NCBI GenBank assembly: GCA_002413385.1
Contig: DHWW01000062.1
Span: 1 to 6,145, forward strand
DNA: 6,145 nucleotides
Direction of reading: 5' to 3'
DNA from: Granulicella sp. UBA5172
GTDB taxonomy: Bacteria; Acidobacteriota; Terriglobia; Terriglobales; Acidobacteriaceae
The notes beneath the pieces are model-generated. The model was not told the DNA's origin. It saw only the letters and a program-made list of their open reading frames with translations, and did no database searches. Of the stretch, positions 1-6,145 are shown one piece after another. Positions within the stretch are counted from its first letter, which is position 1; every line of letters begins with the position of its first letter. Made by a program: the position numbers and the translations under genes.

Positions 1-2
1 GA

Positions 3-692
3 CTAAGGCAGAGCGGGAAACAGCGGCGGATCTTTCCGTTGTTTGATCGTCTGCTCAAAGTCATAAGCGTAACGGATCAGCGTACCTTCGCTGAAGTTTG
101 GGCCCAGAAAAGTGAGTCCAGCCGGCAGGTCTCCGTGGGTGAAGCCCATCGGAACAGTGATGGCGGGGAAGCCGGTCTGTGGCGAGAGTACCTGGCTGTT
201 ATCTCCCGCGGGACTCTTCATGTCGTTGACCTTGCGCGGCGGATTGCTCCAGGTGGGATAGACGATTGCATCGAGATGGCTTTTGGCCATGGCCGCGAGG
301 AGAGCATTGCGAAACGCAATTTTCGGAGCGTCATGGTAAACGTCGGGGCAGGGGAAGCGTCGGTCATCGGCTTTTGGTGGCGCGATGGCACCGCGGATCT
401 CATCCTGGATGTAGGGCAGATAGAGTCCAGAGGCAACGATCGAGGCGAGGTCGTGGTAGGGCGCATTCGGATGCTGGGCAAGGTAAGCATTGAGGTCAGC
501 CTCGAAGTCCCCACACCACAGATTCTTTATGAGTGCCTTGTACTCGGGCAGGGAGAAGGGATCGACCAAAATTGCACCCTCCTGCTGCAGCGTGCGGAGA
601 GCCTGATTTGTGACGGCTTTGATCTCGGGGTCCGTTGTGGGAGTGTCGATATATTGGCGGAAGACACCGATGCGCGCACCGCGCAGGTCCAT
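3..692 (-). pseudogene. Amidase-signature family enzyme, C-terminal half only (5'-truncated)
   Basis: This 229-residue reading frame is the C-terminal half of an amidase-signature (AS) hydrolase, a family that cleaves amide bonds with a Ser-cisSer-Lys triad. It opens with LRGARIGV, the segment that in full-length members follows the catalytic core. It continues to the typical C-terminal block TGFPAITVPMGF, LPAGLTFLG and FSEGTLIRYAYDFEQ. Complete family members are usually about 450-530 residues, so roughly the first half is missing, including the glycine/serine-rich signature with all catalytic residues; no GGSS-type motif is present. Upstream on this strand only Thr and Val codons precede the Met before an in-frame TAG at 699-701. 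Beyond that lies an unrelated hydrolase on the other strand. The C-terminus is intact, with a TAG stop at 3-5. Family membership is clear. Inactivity is inferred from the missing core, and the Met at 690-692 is probably just an internal codon. Confidence 0.85.
671..685. repeat. Small perfect inverted repeat next to the truncation point
   Basis: TGCGCG and CGCGCA flank a 3-base loop (CAC), giving a 6-bp all-GC-rich hairpin within the amidase fragment. It lies about 6-15 bases from where both truncated genes end. It may be a by-product of the Gly-Ala-Arg-Ile codons, or it may have helped a rearrangement. It is too short to call a mobile-element end. Confidence 0.35.
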
Positions 693-1223
693 GACGGTCT
701 ATCAGTCGCTGATTAAGCATAACAACCCGAAGAACGTGGCGGTCTTCGGCACCTCGGCTGGTGGTGCGTTGGTGCTTGAGATGATGTTGCGGCGAAGCAG
801 GCAGGCCTGCCGATGCCTGGCGCAATTGCTCCAGGTACGCCGATGGCAGATGTGACGAAGACGGGCGACAGTTTCTACACGAACGACATGGTTGACAACG
901 TGCTGGTATCGCGGGATGGATTCTGTCATGCTGCGACGCTCGTCTACGCGCACGGCCATGATTTACGCGACCCGATGCTTTCTCCGGTGTACGGAGACAT
1001 GCATGGATTTCCGCCAGCGATTCTCACGACGGGAACGCGCGACCTGCTGCTGAGCAACACGGTACGCGTTCACCGGAAGCTGCGCGAGGCAGGCGTAGAG
1101 GCGCAGCTTGAGGTCTTTGAGGGTGAGTCGCACGCACAGTATCAGTTAGACGATCGCGTCCCCGAGACCAGGGAAGCGTTCGGCGAGATCACAGCATTCT
1201 TCGACAAACATCTAGGTCATTAG
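691..1223 (+). pseudogene. Alpha/beta hydrolase (HSL-like, GTSAG type), 5'-truncated and frameshifted
   Basis: Two frames together encode the C-terminal part (about 177 residues) of an alpha/beta-hydrolase esterase of the bacterial hormone-sensitive-lipase family. The first frame (691 to about 792) carries the nucleophile elbow FGTSAGG, with Ser at 754-756. After a -1 shift the second frame (about 792-1223) continues with AKQAGLPMPGAIAPGTP, HDLRDPMLSPVYGDMHG and FPPAILTTGTRDLLL (acid Asp at 1041-1043), and GESHAQY (catalytic His at 1131-1133). The full triad is therefore still encoded, but split. The N-terminal cap and the HGG oxyanion-hole motif that family members carry ahead of the elbow are absent, because homology stops where the truncated amidase begins on the other strand. 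Members are usually about 300 residues or more. GTSAG in place of GDSAG matches a recognised subfamily of HSL-type esterases; the substrate cannot be told. No Shine-Dalgarno sequence was seen at 691. Confidence 0.85.
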
Positions 1224-1271
1224 CGCACCGTCAAACATGATGACAACTGCGAACTAATCTGGCACGTGAAT

Positions 1272-4088
1272 CTACTTGCCGTGCGAGTTTAGTTTGCCGA
1301 GTACAGCCTTCAAGGCGTCTAGCTTTTGTCCTGCTTCGCCGAGCTTACCGGCAGCTGTCAGACGCTGGTAGTCGTCGAAGTCATGGCTGGCCTCGTGGAT
1401 GAGTGCGTCGACGTTGGTCGTGGGCTGAGCGGAACTCTGCGTGATGGCGGCGGCGGGAGCAGGTTGTGAAGCATCCGTCGCATTCAGCGAAGAGGCTTGT
1501 CCTTCGAAGAGTGCTGAGAGGGCCGCTTCGAAGGTCGTACCGTAGGCGAGCTTATCCTGGAGCGCGAGGACAACGAGTCGCAGCTCTGGCATTGGACTCT
1601 GCTGAGCCTGCAGATAAATCGGCCCGGCATATAAGAGGGCGCGCCCCGACGGGATGACCAGCAGGCTCCCGCGCAGGACGTGCGATCCTTGCTGGTTCCA
1701 CAGAGTCAGTTGCCCAGAGAGCTGCGCGTTCTGGTCGATGCGCGCCTCTATCTGTTGCGGGCCATCGATCAGTCGTGTCTTCGGGAAATCGTAGACCACG
1801 GCATTTCCGTAATTCGCGCCGTCACAACGTCCCGCGATCCAGCCGATCAAATTGTTGCGATTGGCCGGGGTGAAGGGGAGAATTTCGACGAACTCTTCGT
1901 GTGCTCCGCCGGGAAGCTTCATGAGCACGAAGTTAGGCTTCATCGGCTGAACTGCCTGCTGACCGTCGGCATCCGTACCTGTCTCGGTGGCGACGGTCCA
2001 TAGGTCCTCGCGGTTGAAGAACACCTCGGGATTGGTCATGTGATACAGGCCGTAGACCTCGGACTGCATGCTAAACAGGTCCTCGGGGTAGCGCACATGC
2101 CGATGCAGATCCGCCGGCATTGCGGAGGCATCCCGGAAGAGACTCGGAAAGATGCGCCGGTAGGCCGAGAGGACTGGATCTTTCGTGTCGAAGACGTAGA
2201 ACGTTGTTGTCCCGTTGTAGGCGTCGACCACTACCTTGACACTGTTGCGCATGTAGTTGATCGAGTTGTCGCCGAGGTTATAGTGGGTCGAATAGGGATA
2301 GCTGTCCGAGACGGTAAACGCATCCATGATCCAGGAGAGCCTGCCATCGGCGCCTACCACGACGTAGGGGTCCTGATCGAAGATAAGGAAGGGCGCGAGC
2401 GCCGCGACGCGCTCACGAATATTGCGGCGCATCAGTAGTCGACTATCAGCATTCACATCGTCGCTGAAGGGTAACGTCCCGAGATCTCCGCGGTCCGCTG
2501 CAAGCATCACGCGCTTCGCAAAGCTGCCGAGTGGGATTCCACCGGTCCCCTGGTAGGACGTCAGATTATTGCTCTGGCCTTGCGGGTAATTGAACTCCTG
2601 CTGCTTGGTCTTCACGTAGACATCGGTGTTGGTCATCACGCCGAAGTAGAACTCCGGGCGCGTCACACTGAGCCCGGGAACGATACTCTGGACCGGCATG
2701 TTGCTTAGCAGCAGGATGGGTAAACCTTCCGGGGTGAAGCCATTCACCGGGTTCATCGTTATGCCATAGCCGTGGGTGTAGATCAGCTTCTCGTTGATCC
2801 AGTTGCGGCTGCTGACCGGGAGCTTATCGATGTTCAGTTCGCGTTGTGCCAGCATCACTTCGCGCGTCGTTCCGTTGAGGTCGTAGCGATCGATATCGAT
2901 GTTGGGGAAGTCATAGTAGGTGCGGATCTCCTGCACCTGGCGCAGTGTGTCCTGTAGCGCACGCCAGTCCCATAGCCGGATGTTTTGCAGGGTCGGCTGA
3001 TTGTGCGACGGGTCGGTTGCATCCACGGTTGTTTCGGCGGGGAATTCGCTTCGCGAAAACCGGTCGAGGCCGTAGGCCTGTCGGGTCATCCCGATATTGT
3101 GGGCGATATAGGGCTCTTCACGTACGAGCTCATTCGGCTTGACGATGAAGGTGGCGACATACCAGCCGATGAGGCTCACCGCAATGTAAGTGAGCACAGC
3201 CGGAGTGACGGCAGCGACGATCCATACTCCGCGTGATCGTCGCGCGGCGTTGACCGCCGCGATCACCGCACCAAGGATCAGAGCGATGCTGACGATCAGC
3301 AATCCGTGAACAGTGATGTGCGCGTCGGTGTAATTGATGCCGTCGAAGAGGGTGTGATGTTCGAGCAGTAACTGGTATCGGTCGATGTAGACCGTCATGG
3401 CAAGGACAAGCAAGAGAAATGAGGCGGTCAGCGAGAGGCCGCGCCAGGGCGACGGGGCATAGGTGATGCGGCGGTTCTCGAGGCTGCGGGCGCCACTCGT
3501 GATGAAGAGGAAGAGCAACGCCACGGCGCACATGGCGATCGCCAATGTCAGGAGCCAACTCGTGAGGACCTGCAACGCGGGCAAGGTGAAGAGAAATAAG
3601 TTGAGGGGCTTACCGAAGATTGGGTCGGTGACGCTGCCGGCTGCATGCGGCGCGTAAAGGAATAACGCGAGGGTTGGCCACTGGGCCATCATCGTCGAAC
3701 CGGTCAGGAAGGCAACCACAAGCGATACGCCGAATGAAATGATGCGCAGCGCGGGAGCGACGGGCAGGCTCACGGGCCGGCCACCAATCACGATGGAATG
3801 AGTACTCGGGAGGTCGGCCTGATGAGACCTCCTCATCACGTAGAAGGCACCGTACAGGAGAACAAACGTGACGACGGTGGAGACTAGAAAGACACCTGTC
3901 TCGAGACCCAAGGTCTTCCAGAGGACGCTTCCATAACCGAGCGACTGGAACCATAGGAGATCGACCCATTCTGACAACGCTGTCCGGCCAAAGATGAGGA
4001 TGACGAGCAATATTGCGGCGAGGATAAAGAGCCTGCGGGGCTTTTTGCCCACTCGAAATGGCGCTGGCGAGTCAATGTATTGGGGCAA
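1272..4088 (-). CDS. UPF0182 family (COG1615) multi-pass membrane protein
   Basis: This 938-residue protein of unknown biochemical function matches the UPF0182 family in length and layout. The N-terminal third has seven likely membrane segments, at about residues 18-34, 64-85, 112-132, 163-197, 216-236, 258-281 and 288-316. A very large, probably extracytoplasmic domain follows. It opens with the family block KPNELVREEPYIAHNIGMTR and contains LWDWRALQDT, THGYGITMNPVNGF, GTGGIPLGS, RVAALAPFLIFDQDPY and NYMRNSVKVVVDAYNG. An Ala/Pro/Ser/Gln-rich linker (about 861-892) leads to a short helical, charged C-terminal tail (893-938). The start is TTG (4086-4088). The minus strand reads GGAGGGAACG just before it, a strong Shine-Dalgarno sequence with about 5 bases of spacing. 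No ATG lies between it and the in-frame TAG at 4131-4133. It is downstream of tRNA-Pro and converges with the hydrolase remnant; the 48 bases between show no terminator. Family identity is firm; role unknown. Confidence 0.95.
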   Translation of the reverse strand: MPQYIDSPAPFRVGKKPRRLFILAAILLVILIFGRTALSEWVDLLWFQSLGYGSVLWKTLGLETGVFLVSTVVTFVLLYGAFYVMRRSHQADLPSTHSIVIGGRPVSLPVAPALRIISFGVSLVVAFLTGSTMMAQWPTLALFLYAPHAAGSVTDPIFGKPLNLFLFTLPALQVLTSWLLTLAIAMCAVALLFLFITSGARSLENRRITYAPSPWRGLSLTASFLLLVLAMTVYIDRYQLLLEHHTLFDGINYTDAHITVHGLLIVSIALILGAVIAAVNAARRSRGVWIVAAVTPAVLTYIAVSLIGWYVATFIVKPNELVREEPYIAHNIGMTRQAYGLDRFSRSEFPAETTVDATDPSHNQPTLQNIRLWDWRALQDTLRQVQEIRTYYDFPNIDIDRYDLNGTTREVMLAQRELNIDKLPVSSRNWINEKLIYTHGYGITMNPVNGFTPEGLPILLLSNMPVQSIVPGLSVTRPEFYFGVMTNTDVYVKTKQQEFNYPQGQSNNLTSYQGTGGIPLGSFAKRVMLAADRGDLGTLPFSDDVNADSRLLMRRNIRERVAALAPFLIFDQDPYVVVGADGRLSWIMDAFTVSDSYPYSTHYNLGDNSINYMRNSVKVVVDAYNGTTTFYVFDTKDPVLSAYRRIFPSLFRDASAMPADLHRHVRYPEDLFSMQSEVYGLYHMTNPEVFFNREDLWTVATETGTDADGQQAVQPMKPNFVLMKLPGGAHEEFVEILPFTPANRNNLIGWIAGRCDGANYGNAVVYDFPKTRLIDGPQQIEARIDQNAQLSGQLTLWNQQGSHVLRGSLLVIPSGRALLYAGPIYLQAQQSPMPELRLVVLALQDKLAYGTTFEAALSALFEGQASSLNATDASQPAPAAAITQSSAQPTTNVDALIHEASHDFDDYQRLTAAGKLGEAGQKLDALKAVLGKLNSHGK

Positions 4089-4100
4089 CGTTCCCTCCGC
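4089..4100 (-). promoter_or_regulatory. Strong Shine-Dalgarno sequence deciding a TTG start
   Basis: The minus strand reads GCGGAGGGAACG immediately before the TTG at 4086-4088. The GGAGG core is about 5 bases from the start codon, ideal spacing. With no ATG in the upstream in-frame stretch, this fixes the TTG as the start of the UPF0182 gene. Confidence 0.75.
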
Positions 4101-4127
4101 TTCCCTCAGGGATCGAGAGACACAGCG

Positions 4128-4133
4128 ATTCTA
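4128..4133 (-). promoter_or_regulatory. Candidate -10 element for the UPF0182 gene
   Basis: The minus strand reads TAGAAT, five of six matches to TATAAT, between tRNA-Pro and the UPF0182 start. Transcription would begin near 4121 and give a leader of about 33 bases that contains the Shine-Dalgarno sequence. No convincing -35 hexamer lies 16-18 bases upstream, so this is only a candidate. The gene could instead be transcribed through the tRNA. Confidence 0.3.
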
Positions 4134-4170
4134 CAGGCTGTGAAGACGGGAATGCGGTGAAGAGAGTAAA

Positions 4171-4247
4171 TGGTCGGGACGACAAGATTCGAACTTGCGA
4201 CCTCACCCACCCCAAGGGTGCGCTCTACCAGGCTGAGCCACGTCCCG
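4171..4247 (-). tRNA. tRNA-Pro (anticodon GGG), CCA encoded
   Basis: The minus strand folds into a complete 77-base cloverleaf. The acceptor stem CGGGACG (4241-4247) pairs with CGTCCCG (4175-4181). The D arm is GCTC...GAGC. The anticodon stem CACCC/GGGTG encloses the loop TTGGGGT (4209-4215), with anticodon GGG at 4211-4213, which reads proline codons CCC and CCU. The T arm GCAAG/CTTGT has the loop TTCGAAT with one G-U pair. Discriminator A (4174) is followed by a genomically encoded CCA (4171-4173). All stems pair, so it looks functional. It sits between yggX and the UPF0182 gene on the same strand. No integrase or attachment-site duplication is visible beside it. Confidence 0.97.
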
Positions 4248-4259
4248 ACTTGCTACGAT

Positions 4260-4289
4260 TGCCGCTCGCACCTTGAGGTGCCAACGGCA
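4260..4289. other. Two-tier hairpin between yggX and tRNA-Pro
   Basis: TGCCG (4260-4264) pairs with CGGCA (4285-4289). Inside a 3x3 internal loop, GCACC (4268-4272) pairs with GGTGC (4277-4281) around a 4-base loop. No T-run follows on either strand, so it is not a classic Rho-independent terminator. Its outer stem ends about 12 bases before the tRNA 5' end, so it may be a leader or spacer structure removed during tRNA maturation. The function is inference. Confidence 0.45.
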
Positions 4290-4294
4290 GGGGT

Positions 4295-4316
4295 TCCCTT
4301 AGTCTACATCAAGGGA
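4295..4316. other. Weak stem-loop downstream of yggX
   Basis: TCCCTT (4295-4300) and AAGGGA (4311-4316) can pair around a 10-base loop, with a G-U pair just outside. It lies 38-59 bases past the yggX stop codon. It is short, has a large loop and lacks a T-tract, so at best it is a weak 3'-end structure for the yggX message. Confidence 0.25.
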
Positions 4317-4353
4317 GCGCTTGGTTCTTCGCCAACCCTGGCCTTGCAGGATC

Positions 4354-4626
4354 CTAGTGCGAGGGGGCTACGTATTTCTTGGGGAGTTCGCCGCCGGTGC
4401 CGAAGAAGAACTCGTTCATCTGCTCGACGAGGAACTCCTGGGCTTCGCGTGTCCAGGGCTGCAGGCGGTATTCGTTGAGCAGCATCTTTTGACGCTCGAT
4501 CCATTCGCCCCAGGCCTTTTTGGAGACGTTCTTGAAGATCTTCTGACCGAAGTCGGAGTCAAACGGGGGTTCGTCGAGGCCCTCCATCTCAGCTTTGTAC
4601 TTCGTGCAGAACACCATGTGTGCCAT
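4354..4626 (-). CDS. yggX: Fe(II)-trafficking / oxidative damage protection protein YggX
   Basis: This 90-residue cytosolic protein matches YggX (COG2924) in length and along its whole sequence. It begins MAHMVFCTKYKAEMEGLDEP, with the conserved cysteine at position 7. It continues with the FGQKIFKNVSKKAWGEWIE block and the QKMLLNEYRL segment, and ends in the EFLVEQMNEFFF helix. In enterobacteria, family members protect Fe-S clusters against oxidative damage and are thought to pass on Fe(II). The ATG at 4624-4626 is preceded on the minus strand by AAGGAG, 8 bases before the start, a good Shine-Dalgarno sequence. The gene is divergent from ligA across a 73-base gap and lies ahead of tRNA-Pro on the same strand. 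The family is best known from gamma- and betaproteobacteria, so its presence here fits either wider distribution or old transfer. Identity is confident; its role in this host is inferred from the family. Confidence 0.93.
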   Translation of the reverse strand: MAHMVFCTKYKAEMEGLDEPPFDSDFGQKIFKNVSKKAWGEWIERQKMLLNEYRLQPWTREAQEFLVEQMNEFFFGTGGELPKKYVAPSH

Positions 4627-4651
4627 CGGGGAAGCTCCTTTTGTTGATTAA

Positions 4652-6145
<1,494 letters not shown>

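Noticed and set aside
39..716. 225-codon plus-strand open frame opposite the amidase fragment
   Set aside because: It is the antisense shadow of a clearly recognisable amidase sequence and its translation resembles no known domain.
1224..1271. Possible bidirectional terminator between the convergent hydrolase remnant and UPF0182 gene
   Set aside because: The 48-base gap has no stable stem followed by a T-run on either strand.
1680..2438. Plus-strand open frames of 107 and 132 codons within the UPF0182 gene
   Set aside because: They lie antisense to continuous UPF0182 family sequence and show no Shine-Dalgarno sequence or recognisable domain.
4171..4247. tRNA-Pro as an integration site for a mobile element
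   Set aside because: No duplicated tRNA 3' end, integrase or foreign-looking segment was seen beside it, and both flanks hold ordinary chromosomal genes.
4260..4316. Rho-independent terminator for yggX
   Set aside because: Two hairpins are present, but neither is followed by a T-tract on the yggX strand.

Overview
The window looks like ordinary chromosomal DNA from a moderately GC-rich bacterium. The mix of genes suggests an acidobacterium of the Terriglobia type (Granulicella/Edaphobacter/Terriglobus-like): a long UPF0182 membrane protein, a YggX-type iron protein outside an obvious proteobacterial context, and NAD-dependent DNA ligase. This placement is an inference from overall protein character and was not checked by a search.

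Left part (1-1223): two decayed genes meet head to head. On the minus strand is the C-terminal half of an amidase-signature enzyme (3-692). On the plus strand is the C-terminal part of an alpha/beta hydrolase of the hormone-sensitive-lipase (GTSAG) type (about 691-1223). Both lose their 5' halves at the same point near 690-700, and the hydrolase also has a one-base frameshift near 791-793. This looks like the scar of an old deletion or rearrangement, followed by decay.

Middle and right part (1272-4626, all minus strand): reading in the direction of transcription, the order is yggX (Fe(II)-trafficking / oxidative damage protection), a tRNA-Pro(GGG) with encoded CCA, and a 938-residue UPF0182 membrane protein that starts at TTG behind a strong Shine-Dalgarno sequence. 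The 106 bases between yggX and the tRNA hold two small hairpins without a U-tract. No clear terminator separates the three genes, so read-through is possible.

Right end (4700-6145, plus strand): ligA, NAD-dependent DNA ligase, is transcribed divergently from yggX and cut by the window end after 482 codons. A perfect TATAAT lies 7 bases before its ATG and there is no Shine-Dalgarno sequence, so the mRNA is probably leaderless.

I found no mobile element, CRISPR array, toxin-antitoxin pair or new multi-gene system. The points worth a second look are the double-truncation junction, the frameshift and the probable leaderless ligA start.
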